Assembly: GCF_008329705.1 (NCBI RefSeq)
Contig: NZ_VTSX01000030.1
Span: 1 to 50,130, forward strand
DNA length: 50,130 nucleotides
Direction: 5' to 3'
DNA from: Chryseobacterium sp. SN22
GTDB lineage: Bacteria; Bacteroidota; Bacteroidia; Flavobacteriales; Weeksellaceae
A model generated the notes under the pieces. The model did no database searches, had not been told where the DNA came from, and saw nothing but the letters and a program-made list of their open reading frames with translations. Numbering within the stretch: position 1 is the stretch's first letter; each line of letters begins with the position of its first letter. Both the position numbers and the translations under genes were made by a program. This document shows, piece by piece, positions 24,275 through 33,623 of this stretch.

Positions 24275-25273
24275 ATGAGCGAAGAGGTTAAAAAATTTAA
24301 AATAACTATAGACGGACAGACTGCCGAAGTTTTGCCCGGAACTTCTATCCTGGAAGCCGCAAGACAGATCGGTGGAAAATCGGTACCTCCGGCAATGTGC
24401 TACTACAGCAAATTGGAAACCAGCGGAGGAAGATGCAGAACCTGCCTGGTGGAAGTTTCCAAAGGGTCTGAAGCAGATCCGCGTCCTATGCCGAAATTGG
24501 TGGCCAGCTGCAGAACCAATGTGATGGACGGTATGGAAGTAAAAAACCTTACTTCTGAAAAAGCACAGGAAGGCCGTAAAGCCGTAACCGAGTTTTTATT
24601 GCTGAACCACCCGTTGGACTGCCCAATCTGTGATCAGGCCGGTGAATGCCATCTTCAGGATCTTGGTTATGAATACGGTAACGAAAACACCAGAACGGAA
24701 TTCGAAAGAAATACCTACGATGCGGATGACTTAGGTCCTCACATCAAACTGAATATGAACCGTTGCATCCTGTGTGCAAGATGCGTCCTGACCGCTAATC
24801 AATTAACGGAAGAAAGAGAGCACGGAATCCTTTTCAGAGGGGATCACGCTGAAATTTCAACCTATCTGAATAAAGCATTGGACAACGACTTTATCGGAAA
24901 CGTTATTGATGTTTGTCCGGTAGGTGCATTAACGGACAGGACAGCTCGTTTTTCCAGCAGGGTTTGGTTTACGAAACCGATGAATGCTTCGTGCAGCTGT
25001 GGAAAATGTTCAGGAAAAGCCGTGGTTTGGATGAAAGGCGACGAAATCGTAAGGGTAACCGCCAGAAAAGACCAGTGGGGCGAAGTGGAAGAATTCATCT
25101 GCGATACCTGCCGTTTCGAAAGAAAAAGCTTAAGCGACTGGAATATCGAAGGGCCTAGACATATCGACAGACATTCGGTAATTTCCCTCAACCATTACGA
25201 GAAGCCTAAAGACGAATTAAGAGTCTTAGACAACCCAATGGCAAAAGAAATCAGCGAAAAAGACGAAAAATAA
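24275..25273 (+). CDS. nuoG: Short NADH-quinone oxidoreductase subunit G
   Basis: A 332-residue iron-sulfur subunit, against about 700-900 in most NuoG proteins. A 2Fe-2S ferredoxin domain (PPAMCYYSKLETSGGRCRTC) leads to the histidine-cysteine cluster (HPLDCPICDQAGECHLQ) and the binuclear ferredoxin region (NRCILCARCV, VIDVCPVGAL). The protein then stops soon after the CSCGKCS motif that usually begins the molybdopterin-oxidoreductase domain, which is missing. The reading frame is intact with no trace of the rest downstream. A short NuoG is, as I recall, normal in Flavobacteriia, so this is a lineage trait rather than damage. Confidence 0.9.
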   Translation: MSEEVKKFKITIDGQTAEVLPGTSILEAARQIGGKSVPPAMCYYSKLETSGGRCRTCLVEVSKGSEADPRPMPKLVASCRTNVMDGMEVKNLTSEKAQEGRKAVTEFLLLNHPLDCPICDQAGECHLQDLGYEYGNENTRTEFERNTYDADDLGPHIKLNMNRCILCARCVLTANQLTEEREHGILFRGDHAEISTYLNKALDNDFIGNVIDVCPVGALTDRTARFSSRVWFTKPMNASCSCGKCSGKAVVWMKGDEIVRVTARKDQWGEVEEFICDTCRFERKSLSDWNIEGPRHIDRHSVISLNHYEKPKDELRVLDNPMAKEISEKDEK

Positions 25274-25280
25274 AAAAATT

Positions 25281-25436
25281 GGATGCTGGAAGAAGGAAGC
25301 TGAAAGTTTAAAACTTTCCCTCCGCTTTCAACATCAGCCATTTAAAAATATAAAAAACCGGTAATGTGATGATGAGTTGATGTTAAGATGTACTGAACAT
25401 CCGCTTCCAGCTCCCATCTTCAAAACATTTAAACTA
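25281..25436. repeat. Spacer with palindrome and GATG words between nuoG and nuoH
   Basis: The palindrome GAAAGTTTAAAACTTTC (25302-25318) sits in a longer imperfect inverted repeat, then TGATGATGAGTTGATG words and a CCAGCTCCCATCTTC tail. Closely related words occur before nuoI. Confidence 0.55.
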
Positions 25437-25438
25437 AA

Positions 25439-26503
25439 ATGGATTTAATTACATTTAAACTTATACTTGTATTAGCCCTTTTCCTGCTTTCGCTGACGAT
25501 TGCAGCCTACTCTACCTGGGCGGAACGAAAAGTGGCCTCGATCATGCAGGACAGGATCGGCCCGAACAGAGCAGGACCTTTCGGATTGCTGCAGCCCCTG
25601 GCGGATGGGGGAAAGTTTTTCTTTAAAGAAGACTTTACCCCTGCCAATGCGGAAAAATTCCTTTTCGTGCTGGGCCCGGCTTTGGTAATGTTCATTTCAC
25701 TGATCACCGGAGCAGTTATTCCATGGGGTAAAAGTTTAAATATTGCCGGCACTTCTTACGATCTTCAGGTGGCCAACATCGATGTGGGGGTTCTTTTCAT
25801 TATCGGAATGGCTTCCATCGGGGTTTACGGAATCATGATCGGAGGCTGGGCCTCCAACAATAAATATTCATTATTAGGAGCCATCCGTGCTTCTTCCCAG
25901 ATGATTTCTTATGAACTGGCGATGGGATTGGCTTTGCTGTCCATCATCATGATGACGGGAAGCCTTGATCTGAAAGAAATTACGGCCAGCCAGACCAACG
26001 GAAAATTATGGGGTATTATTCCATGGGTATCGGGTCTGAACTGGAATATTTTCTATCAGCCGATTGCTTTCCTTGTATTCTTCGTAGCTGCCCTGGCGGA
26101 AACCAACAGACACCCTTTCGATTTACCGGAATGTGAGTCTGAACTGGTAACCGGATATTCTACGGAATACTCATCAATGAAACTGGGACTGTATATGTTC
26201 GGTGAATATGTGAACATGTTTATTTCCAACGCATTTATGGTGGTTCTTTTCTTCGGAGGATATAACTATCCGGGGATTGAGTGGGTGACGCAGCACTGGG
26301 GGGAAAATACCGCAGGAATCCTGAGCATCGTAGCGTTTTTAATTAAAACCATTATCGGAATCCTGATTTTCATGTGGATCAGATGGACGCTGCCGAGATT
26401 CAGATACGACCAGCTAATGCACCTGGGATGGAAAACGCTGATCCCAATGGCACTGGTGAATTTATTGATTACCGGAGCAGTGATTTTAGCCTTCGGCAGT
26501 TAA
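25439..26503 (+). CDS. nuoH: NADH-quinone oxidoreductase subunit H
   Basis: A 354-residue, eight-helix membrane subunit that lies at the interface with the hydrophilic arm and forms the quinone tunnel. Signatures: QDRIGPNRAGPFGLLQPLADG, AETNRHPFDLPECESELV and SSMKLGLYMFGEY. The start is ATG 25439. It is preceded by the unusual 165-bp spacer and followed by another spacer of 113 bp before nuoI. Confidence 0.96.
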   Translation: MDLITFKLILVLALFLLSLTIAAYSTWAERKVASIMQDRIGPNRAGPFGLLQPLADGGKFFFKEDFTPANAEKFLFVLGPALVMFISLITGAVIPWGKSLNIAGTSYDLQVANIDVGVLFIIGMASIGVYGIMIGGWASNNKYSLLGAIRASSQMISYELAMGLALLSIIMMTGSLDLKEITASQTNGKLWGIIPWVSGLNWNIFYQPIAFLVFFVAALAETNRHPFDLPECESELVTGYSTEYSSMKLGLYMFGEYVNMFISNAFMVVLFFGGYNYPGIEWVTQHWGENTAGILSIVAFLIKTIIGILIFMWIRWTLPRFRYDQLMHLGWKTLIPMALVNLLITGAVILAFGS

Positions 26504-26529
26504 GCATTTGAAATTAAATTAATTTGAAA

Positions 26530-26605
26530 ATTTGATAATGTGAAGATGAGTTGATGTGATGATGCAATTTATTTCCGTCTCCGGCTTTCATCTTCTAACA
26601 TTTAA
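26530..26605. repeat. Spacer with GATG words before nuoI
   Basis: AAGATGAGTTGATGTGATGATG followed by CCGTCTCCGGCTTTCATCTTC resembles the tail of the nuoG-nuoH spacer, in the same order and orientation. Confidence 0.5.
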
Positions 26606-26616
26606 TAATAAAAATA

Positions 26617-27174
26617 ATGAAACTTACAAACAGATCAAAAGTTGTTTCCAATAAAGAAATGACCCTTGCTGAAAAAATCTACCTGCCTGCCATTTTTACA
26701 GGAATGGGGATTACCTTTAAGCATGCTGTAAGAACGGTGCTGAAAGGAGCTCCGGCAGTGTATGCCTATCCGGAGGTACAAAAGCCGAGAGCCGAAATCT
26801 GGAGAGGCCAGCACGTTTTGAAAAGAGACGAAGAAGGCCGGGAAAGATGTACCGCCTGCGGATTGTGTGCAGTGGCCTGTCCTGCAGAAGCCATTACCAT
26901 GACGGCTGCTGAAAGGACAAAGGAGGAAAAGCATCTGTACAGAGAAGAAAAATACGCATCGGTATATGAAATCAATATGCTGAGATGTATCTTCTGCGGG
27001 ATGTGTGAAGAAGCCTGCCCGAAATCTGCGATTTATCTTACCGACCGGCTAGTAGATGTGGAAACCAACAGAGGGTCTTTCATTTACGGAAAAGATAAAT
27101 TGGTGGAAAAAATAAATGAAAGGATTGACATCACTGAAAGACAATCCGAGAAACAAAAAAATGCGGTAAAATAA
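26617..27174 (+). CDS. nuoI: NADH-quinone oxidoreductase subunit I
   Basis: A 185-residue ferredoxin-like subunit with two 4Fe-4S clusters, N6a and N6b. Their ligands are RCTACGLCAVACPAEAI and RCIFCGMCEEACPKSAIY. An N-terminal amphipathic part (about 15-60) binds the membrane. The last base of its stop codon is the first base of the nuoJ start, so they are coupled. The C-terminus is basic and lysine-rich. Confidence 0.96.
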   Translation: MKLTNRSKVVSNKEMTLAEKIYLPAIFTGMGITFKHAVRTVLKGAPAVYAYPEVQKPRAEIWRGQHVLKRDEEGRERCTACGLCAVACPAEAITMTAAERTKEEKHLYREEKYASVYEINMLRCIFCGMCEEACPKSAIYLTDRLVDVETNRGSFIYGKDKLVEKINERIDITERQSEKQKNAVK

Positions 27175-27671
27175 TGGATCAGTTTTTATTTTTCTTGGTG
27201 GCGTTTTTAGCAGTGGCCAGTGCGGTATATTTCGTATTTGCCAGAAATCCTTTATATGCTATTCTGTCATTAATTGTTACGATGTTTTCGATTGCAGGCA
27301 TGTACATTCTTCTGAATGCACAGTTTCTTGCAATTATCCAGATCATTGTCTACGCCGGAGCCATCATGGTATTGTTCCTGTACATCCTGATGATGCTTAA
27401 TCTTAATAAGCAAGACGAGAGTAAGAAGAGCAATACTTTAAAATTTGCCGGAGTTTTTACGGCAGGTCTTGTTTTGATCGGCGTTTTGGGGGTGTTCAGA
27501 GGGGTACAGCAAAACCACGTGGTGGTTGAAAATGCAGACCGGGGCATCGGGCTTACCAAAAACCTGGGCAGACTTTTGTTTAATGAATATGTTTTACCGT
27601 TTGAGCTTGCATCCATCCTTATTTTGGCAGGTATTGTAGGTGCGGTATTAATCGGTAAAAAAGATTTATAA
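27174..27671 (+). CDS. nuoJ: NADH-quinone oxidoreductase subunit J
   Basis: A 165-residue, five-helix membrane subunit. The conserved third-helix region, QFLAIIQIIVYAGAIMVLFLY, is intact, as is the short hydrophilic loop after MMLNLNKQDESKK. NuoJ links proton channels to the quinone site. It overlaps nuoI by one base and is four bases from nuoK. Confidence 0.95.
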   Translation: MDQFLFFLVAFLAVASAVYFVFARNPLYAILSLIVTMFSIAGMYILLNAQFLAIIQIIVYAGAIMVLFLYILMMLNLNKQDESKKSNTLKFAGVFTAGLVLIGVLGVFRGVQQNHVVVENADRGIGLTKNLGRLLFNEYVLPFELASILILAGIVGAVLIGKKDL

Positions 27672-27675
27672 AATT

Positions 27676-28005
27676 ATGGGAGAAGTAAATACATTTATAC
27701 AAAGCATCCCTCTGAATTATTTCATCATTCTTTCGTCAGTATTATTCTGTCTGGGAGTGTTGGGCGTATTGTTGAGAAAAAATGCTATTGTTATCTTGGG
27801 TTGTGTAGAGCTTATGCTGAATTCGGTAAACCTTTTACTCGCTGCTTTTTCAGCGTACAAAGGAAACGGCGACGGACAACTTTTAGTGTTCTTCATTATG
27901 GTGGTGGCTGCTGCGGAAGTGGCAGTAGGCCTGGCAATTATTGCTATGCTTTATAGAAATACCCGTTCTGTTGATGTAAGTATATTTAATAAATTAAGAG
28001 GATAA
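27676..28005 (+). CDS. nuoK: NADH-quinone oxidoreductase subunit K
   Basis: A 109-residue, three-helix antiporter-like subunit. The membrane glutamates in LGCVELMLNSVNLL and VVAAAEVAVGLAI match those needed for proton pumping. Its stop is two bases before the nuoL start. Length is at the usual value for the family. Confidence 0.95.
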   Translation: MGEVNTFIQSIPLNYFIILSSVLFCLGVLGVLLRKNAIVILGCVELMLNSVNLLLAAFSAYKGNGDGQLLVFFIMVVAAAEVAVGLAIIAMLYRNTRSVDVSIFNKLRG

Positions 28006-28007
28006 GA

Positions 28008-29921
28008 ATGGAAAATTTAGTGTATGCAATAATACTTTTACCCCTTTTAGGTTTTCTTATTAACGGTTTATTCGGGAAAAATCTGCCAAAAATTGTAGTC
28101 GGCAGCCTGGCAACGGCAATGGTCTTTGCTTCTTTCTGCATTGCAGTAAGTATTTTCCTGGGTTTCAATTCCGAAAGCCAGCCGGTTATTGTAAAAGCCT
28201 TTGAATGGTTCAGGGTAAACGGGGTTCAGATTAATTTCGGATTCCAGATTGATCAGCTGTCTCTGATGATGGTAATGATCATTACGGGAATCGGTTCTTT
28301 AATCCACCTCTACTCTATCGGATATATGAGCCACGATAAAGGATTCTATAAGTTTTTCACTTATCTTAACCTGTTTATCTTCTCCATGCTTTTATTGGTC
28401 ATGGGAAGCAACTACCTGATCCTTTTCATCGGATGGGAAGGTGTAGGATTATGTTCTTACCTGTTGATCGGATTCTGGTATACCAATGAAGAGTACGGTA
28501 AAGCAGCAAGAAAAGCATTCATCATGAACAGAATCGGTGACCTCGCGTTACTGATCGGGATCTTCATGCTGGCTTCTCAGACGAACGCTGTAGATTACCT
28601 TACGATAAAAGAAAATGCAGGAAAATTTGAACTGGACGGAAGCGTAATTATCTTTATTACGGCAAGTTTATTTATCGGTGCTACCGGTAAATCCGCTCAG
28701 GTTCCTTTATATACATGGCTGCCGGATGCGATGGCCGGCCCTACTCCTGTTTCTGCGTTGATTCACGCGGCGACGATGGTAACGGCAGGGATCTACCTGG
28801 TGGTACGTTCAAACTTCTTATTCACCCTTGCACCGAGCGTTCAGGATATTATTTTATTTATCGGATTCCTCACGGCTGCGCTGGCAGGATTCTATGCACT
28901 GCGTCAGAACGACATCAAAAAAGTATTGGCTTACTCTACCGTTTCACAGCTTGGATTCATGTTCATTGCATTAGGATTGGGTGCTTATACCACAGCGATG
29001 TTCCACGTAATGACACACGCTTTCTTTAAAGCTTTATTGTTCCTGGGGGCAGGTTCTGTAATCCACGCAATGAGCAACGAGCAGGATATGCGTTTCATGG
29101 GAGGACTGAAAAAATACATTCCGATTACCCATGCCACTTTCCTGATCGGAACCCTGGCAATCTCCGGATTCCCTTTATTATCGGGGATGATCTCAAAAGA
29201 CGAAATTCTTGTAGCTGCTTTTTCTAAAAACCCGATCTATTGGGTAATGCTATTCATCCTGGCAGCAGTTACGGCAACTTATATGTTCAGACTGTATTAC
29301 CTGACGTTCCACGGAGCATTCAGAGGTACGGAAGAACAGAAGCATCACCTGCACGAAAGCCCGTCTAATATGACGCTGCCATTAATCGTTCTGGCTATCC
29401 TTTCCGTAGTAGGCGGTTTCATCAACCTTCCACACTTCATCGGGCACGGCCACTACGCCAAATTAATGGAATGGCTGAAGCCGGTGCTTACTGAGGAAAG
29501 TTACAACCAGATGGAATCTACCCTTTCAGGAGTTCCTTTCGGGACTGAAATGATCCTTTTAGGGGCGACGGTTCTGATGTTCTTTACAGTTTGGTTTTTG
29601 GTTAAGAATACATATGTTAATAAGAAAAAGCAGGCTTTGCCGGAAGAAATGTATACCGGATGGGAAAAGCTGTCTGCGAGAAAACTATATGTCGACGAAC
29701 TTTACAATGCGATTGTTGTAAAAACGGTAGAAGGATTAGGACGCGGAGGAAGAATGTTTGATAAAGGGATTCTGGACCGTTTTGTAGATTTCGTGGGCGA
29801 TGGCGCTGAAGACAGCGGAAGAGCCATGAAGCGTATCCAGAACGGAAATGTAGAGAACTATATTCTTATCATGTCTTTGGCAGTGGGAATTATATTAATT
29901 GTTAACTTTTTATTACAATAA
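28008..29921 (+). CDS. nuoL: NADH-quinone oxidoreductase subunit L
   Basis: A 637-residue, MrpA-like antiporter subunit at the distal end of the membrane arm, which also provides the long lateral helix. Signatures are FIGWEGVGLCSYLLIGFWY with the channel glutamate, TGKSAQVPLYTWLPDAMAGPTPVSALIH with the lysine, and a C-terminal helix plus a terminal hydrophobic segment (YILIMSLAVGIILIV). Two bases separate it from nuoK and from nuoM, so it is translated as part of a tight block. Confidence 0.96.
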   Translation: MENLVYAIILLPLLGFLINGLFGKNLPKIVVGSLATAMVFASFCIAVSIFLGFNSESQPVIVKAFEWFRVNGVQINFGFQIDQLSLMMVMIITGIGSLIHLYSIGYMSHDKGFYKFFTYLNLFIFSMLLLVMGSNYLILFIGWEGVGLCSYLLIGFWYTNEEYGKAARKAFIMNRIGDLALLIGIFMLASQTNAVDYLTIKENAGKFELDGSVIIFITASLFIGATGKSAQVPLYTWLPDAMAGPTPVSALIHAATMVTAGIYLVVRSNFLFTLAPSVQDIILFIGFLTAALAGFYALRQNDIKKVLAYSTVSQLGFMFIALGLGAYTTAMFHVMTHAFFKALLFLGAGSVIHAMSNEQDMRFMGGLKKYIPITHATFLIGTLAISGFPLLSGMISKDEILVAAFSKNPIYWVMLFILAAVTATYMFRLYYLTFHGAFRGTEEQKHHLHESPSNMTLPLIVLAILSVVGGFINLPHFIGHGHYAKLMEWLKPVLTEESYNQMESTLSGVPFGTEMILLGATVLMFFTVWFLVKNTYVNKKKQALPEEMYTGWEKLSARKLYVDELYNAIVVKTVEGLGRGGRMFDKGILDRFVDFVGDGAEDSGRAMKRIQNGNVENYILIMSLAVGIILIVNFLLQ

Positions 29922-29923
29922 TA

Positions 29924-31417
29924 ATGTCGGGTTTGTTATTAACATTATTGCTATTACCTCTTGTAGGTTCGGGATTAGTTTTTGCCTGGAAAAACAATTC
30001 CAGCAAATATTTGGCACTGGGAATTGCGTTGGTACAGATGCTGGTTACCTTCTACATTGCAGCGGATTTTGATTTTAATCCGACCGTAGACAGCGTATTG
30101 CAGCACGAGATCAATTATCCATGGTCACAATTTATGAAGAGCTCTCTTCACTTCGGTATCGACGGGATGAGTCTGCTTCTTTTATTGCTGACGAATATTT
30201 TAACGCCGATTATTATTTTATCTTCATTCAATGAAAATGTAAGTTACAGGAATACCTTCTACGGTTTGATCCTGATGATGCAGTTTGGTCTGATCGGGGT
30301 GTTTACTTCGCTTGACGGCTTGCTGTTCTACATTTTCTGGGAAGTAACTTTGATTCCGATCTGGTTTATCGCCGGACTTTGGGGTCAGGAAAATAAAAGA
30401 TTTGAATTCACAACAAAATTCTTCGTTTATACCTTTGTAGGATCATTGTTCATGCTGGCAGGATTGATTTATGTTTATAATCATTCGGCATCTTTTGCAC
30501 TGACGGATCTTTACAATGCCCAGCTGAACGAAACGCAGCAGACCGTGGTATTCTGGTTTATCTTCTTTGCTTTTGCCGTGAAGCTGCCGGTATTCCCGTT
30601 CCATACATGGCAGCCGGATACCTATACCTATTCGCCGACTCAGGGATCGATGCTTTTATCAGGGATCATGCTTAAGATGGCGATCTATGGGGTAATGCGC
30701 TACCTGCTGCCGATCACACCACTTCCGATTGCGGGGATTTCGGGACAGATTGTTATTATTCTGGCCATTATAGGAATTGTTCATGGAGCTCTGATTGCGA
30801 TTATCCAGACTGATATGAAAAAAATCATCGCGTATTCGTCTTTCTCTCACGTTGGATTAATGGTAGCGGGTATTTTTGCCTCTGCCGTGATTTCTTTAAG
30901 AGGAACCTTCAATATCGAAGGGGCTGAAGGAGCTTTGGTACAGACATTCGCTCACGGGATCAACGTGGTAGGTCTGTTTTACTGCTGCGATATTTTATAC
31001 AAAAGATTTAAATCAAGAGACATCAGGCAGATGGGCGGCCTTGCAAAAGTAGCTCCTAAGTTTGCCGTGCTGTTTCTGATTATTATACTGGGTTCGATGG
31101 GAGTTCCATTAACCAATGGATTTATCGGAGAATTTATCCTGTTGAAATCCGTATATGATTTCAACGGATTGGCAGCGGTGATTGCCGGTCTTACCGTTAT
31201 CCTTGCTGCAGTCTATCTGTTGAGATTCTACGGAAAGGCTATGTTCGGACAGGGCGATGAAGCAGTACTGAGTACGGCAAAAGACCTTTCTGCAGTTGAA
31301 TTTTCGGTATTGGCAAGTTTAGCTGTTTTGGTGATCGTATTTGGGATTTTCCCACAGCCGATTATCGAAATGGTGAATAGTTCGTTGAAGTTTATCTACC
31401 AGTCAATGGTAAGCTAA
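29924..31417 (+). CDS. nuoM: NADH-quinone oxidoreductase subunit M
   Basis: A 497-residue antiporter-like membrane subunit with about 14 helices. Visible are FYIFWEVTLIPIWFIAGLWG (channel glutamate), VKLPVFPFHTWQPDTYTYSP with the lysine, and SSFSHVGLMVAGIF. It forms one of the three ion channels beside NuoL and NuoN. It is contiguous with nuoL and 16 bases from nuoN. Confidence 0.96.
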   Translation: MSGLLLTLLLLPLVGSGLVFAWKNNSSKYLALGIALVQMLVTFYIAADFDFNPTVDSVLQHEINYPWSQFMKSSLHFGIDGMSLLLLLLTNILTPIIILSSFNENVSYRNTFYGLILMMQFGLIGVFTSLDGLLFYIFWEVTLIPIWFIAGLWGQENKRFEFTTKFFVYTFVGSLFMLAGLIYVYNHSASFALTDLYNAQLNETQQTVVFWFIFFAFAVKLPVFPFHTWQPDTYTYSPTQGSMLLSGIMLKMAIYGVMRYLLPITPLPIAGISGQIVIILAIIGIVHGALIAIIQTDMKKIIAYSSFSHVGLMVAGIFASAVISLRGTFNIEGAEGALVQTFAHGINVVGLFYCCDILYKRFKSRDIRQMGGLAKVAPKFAVLFLIIILGSMGVPLTNGFIGEFILLKSVYDFNGLAAVIAGLTVILAAVYLLRFYGKAMFGQGDEAVLSTAKDLSAVEFSVLASLAVLVIVFGIFPQPIIEMVNSSLKFIYQSMVS

Positions 31418-31433
31418 TTTGATATTTTAAGAA

Positions 31434-32819
31434 ATGAGTGTTTTAATTATTGTTTTCCTAACGGCAGTTGTTGCGTTATTTTCAGGAGTTTTTGAACAAG
31501 GGAAATTCGCAAGATACATTGGGATTTTGGGATTAATCATCGCATTATGGGTAAGTTTTATGCCGGAGCTTTCGTTCTTCGGACAGTACAGGCATATGTA
31601 CGACTACACCGGAAATACGGCGCTGTTCACTAAAATATCAATCGTAACGACTTTATTGTTGTTCTTTTTGGGAGGTTTTGCATTCAGCAACCACAGAAGC
31701 CACCAATCGGAACTGTATGCTTTGATGCTTTTTGCCCTTTGTGGCGGGATCATCCTTTTCGGATACCAGAATATGGTGACTTTATTCCTTGGAGTTGAAA
31801 TTCTTTCTATTCCATTATATGTAATGGCAGGGGCCAACAAAACGGATCTGAGATCAAATGAAGCTTCGATCAAATATTTCCTGATGGGTGCATTCGCAAC
31901 AGGTTTCCTGTTGTTCGGGATTGCCTTTATCTACGGAAGTGTCGGAAGCTTTGACTTATATAAAATCCAGGATTTCGGAGTTTCCAATCCTAAAGACGTA
32001 ATGTTTATTCTTGGGGTATTGCTCATTCTTTGTGCCCTGGCATTTAAAGTAGCATTGGCGCCTTTCCACATGTGGAGCCCGGATGTATATTACGGAGCCC
32101 CCTCATTGATCACCGCTTTTATGGCGAGTGTGGTAAAAATCTCAGGATTCTTTGCCCTGTTCAGATTAATGACCATCGGATTCGGTGGCGTTACTGCGGA
32201 ATGGATCAACGTTTTCGGGGTGTTCCTGATCATTACCTTATTGTTGGCGAACGTAATGGGCCTTGCCCAGACCAATGCCAAAAGGATGCTGGCGTACTCT
32301 TCCGTTTCCCACGCAGGATATATCGGATTGGTATTCTTCGGAATGACAAGCCTTTCCACGTACAACCTGGCTTTCTACCTATTTGCCTATGCTTTATCAA
32401 CCGTAGGGGTTTTCATGGCCCTGATCTATGTTGAAAAACTAAAACGGGAAACCTCTTTCGGAGCTTTCAAAGGGCTGGCAAAAACAGAGCCTTTACTGGC
32501 GACCGCTGCGGCAATTTCCATGCTTTCAATGGCCGGGATTCCATTAACTGCCGGCTTTATGGGGAAATTTGCCCTGTTTTCCCAGGCAATGAATTCAAAG
32601 CACGGGGTGTTCCTGGTATTGGTAGCCGTATTGGGATCTGCGGTTTCTATCGCTTACTACCTGAGATTAATTATCTCCATGTTCTTCTTTAAAGAAAGTA
32701 CATTCAAATCTTCAGAAAAAGTAACACTAACGTACAATATCGTGGCCGTATTTGTGATCGCCTCGATTATTGTTCTGGGTGTTTTCCCGGACCTGTTTGC
32801 AAAACAGTTCGGATTATAA
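31434..32819 (+). CDS. nuoN: NADH-quinone oxidoreductase subunit N
   Basis: A 461-residue antiporter-like membrane subunit and the last gene of the operon. It shows FLGVEILSIPLYVMAG, FKVALAPFHMWSPDVYYGAP and LAYSSVSHAGYIGLVFFG. It completes the membrane arm between NuoM and NuoK. A strong terminator begins 24 bases after the stop. Confidence 0.96.
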   Translation: MSVLIIVFLTAVVALFSGVFEQGKFARYIGILGLIIALWVSFMPELSFFGQYRHMYDYTGNTALFTKISIVTTLLLFFLGGFAFSNHRSHQSELYALMLFALCGGIILFGYQNMVTLFLGVEILSIPLYVMAGANKTDLRSNEASIKYFLMGAFATGFLLFGIAFIYGSVGSFDLYKIQDFGVSNPKDVMFILGVLLILCALAFKVALAPFHMWSPDVYYGAPSLITAFMASVVKISGFFALFRLMTIGFGGVTAEWINVFGVFLIITLLLANVMGLAQTNAKRMLAYSSVSHAGYIGLVFFGMTSLSTYNLAFYLFAYALSTVGVFMALIYVEKLKRETSFGAFKGLAKTEPLLATAAAISMLSMAGIPLTAGFMGKFALFSQAMNSKHGVFLVLVAVLGSAVSIAYYLRLIISMFFFKESTFKSSEKVTLTYNIVAVFVIASIIVLGVFPDLFAKQFGL

Positions 32820-32843
32820 AATATATTTTAAATGAATAAAGTG

Positions 32844-32870
32844 AGCACAGCCTGATGGCTGTGCTTTTTT
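32844..32870 (+). terminator. Terminator of the nuo operon
   Basis: AGCACAGCC (32844-32852) and GGCTGTGCT (32857-32865) pair perfectly around TGAT and run into six T residues. Confidence 0.92.
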
Positions 32871-33623
32871 ATATAAATTATTGCAGGGTCAGAAGTCTAT
32901 TTAACAATTGATATCCTTAATCAGTACCCTTACCTTAGAATAAGCAAAAAATTTTATTAAACCGATCTTCTTTTACTCCGTACACCTGTACAACGGCGTC
33001 TTATTTCAATATAGACATAAAACCCGTGTTATTGACAGACTCCGATATTAACGGACCGTATTTATTGCTGTCATCTACAAGTGGAATATATTATGCCGAG
33101 CCTACTAAAGTCCTGTTGCCATCTGAAATATTCAGCAACCGGCAAGCTTTCTTAATATTCCATAACATCATATCTGATACAGCTCTGGATCTATCTAAAA
33201 TAAATTATCCGTAATCATTTGCCTCATCCTTTGTAATTGACTTTAATAAATTAAGGCATTATTATCAATGGTTTCATTCTCAAATAATTAATATTTTTAT
33301 AAAAGAGACATTAGAAGCTTATAATTTAAACAACATATCATTTATTTATAAAAAATTTTAATAAAAATCATCTCATTTATTTAAATTATAAATAAAATCT
33401 TATACTTTGGCATTCAAATTGTGTATATTGCAACGACTAATAATCTATGCTAAACATAAAACCGTGAGGATTTTACATTTTATCGTTTACTGATAATTTT
33501 CCGGGGAATACTTAATGCTGCTATAGAACAATATATATTGTTCTGATAAGAATTTCACTCTATATGATAAATAAGAGTGCCTATATCTCTATGTCTTAAT
33601 CTAAATAATTAAATAAAATAATA
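32871..33623. other. Long AT-rich non-coding region
   Basis: About 750 bp with no convincing gene; one 62-codon frame (33026-33214) lacks any coding signal. A weak inverted repeat CACTCT/AGAGTG lies at 33556-33579. TATACTTTG near 33402-33410 and TATATTG near 33424 resemble promoter words with off-consensus spacing. The region may hold a long leader or a regulatory RNA for the secreted protein gene that follows. Confidence 0.4.

Noticed and set aside
24275..25273. nuoG as a truncated pseudogene
   Set aside because: The frame ends cleanly, no remains of the missing domain lie downstream, and short NuoG is usual in this lineage as far as I know.
33026..33214. 62-codon frame in the long AT-rich gap
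   Set aside because: No ribosome-binding site, no coding-like base use and no recognisable segment; expected by chance in AT-rich DNA.
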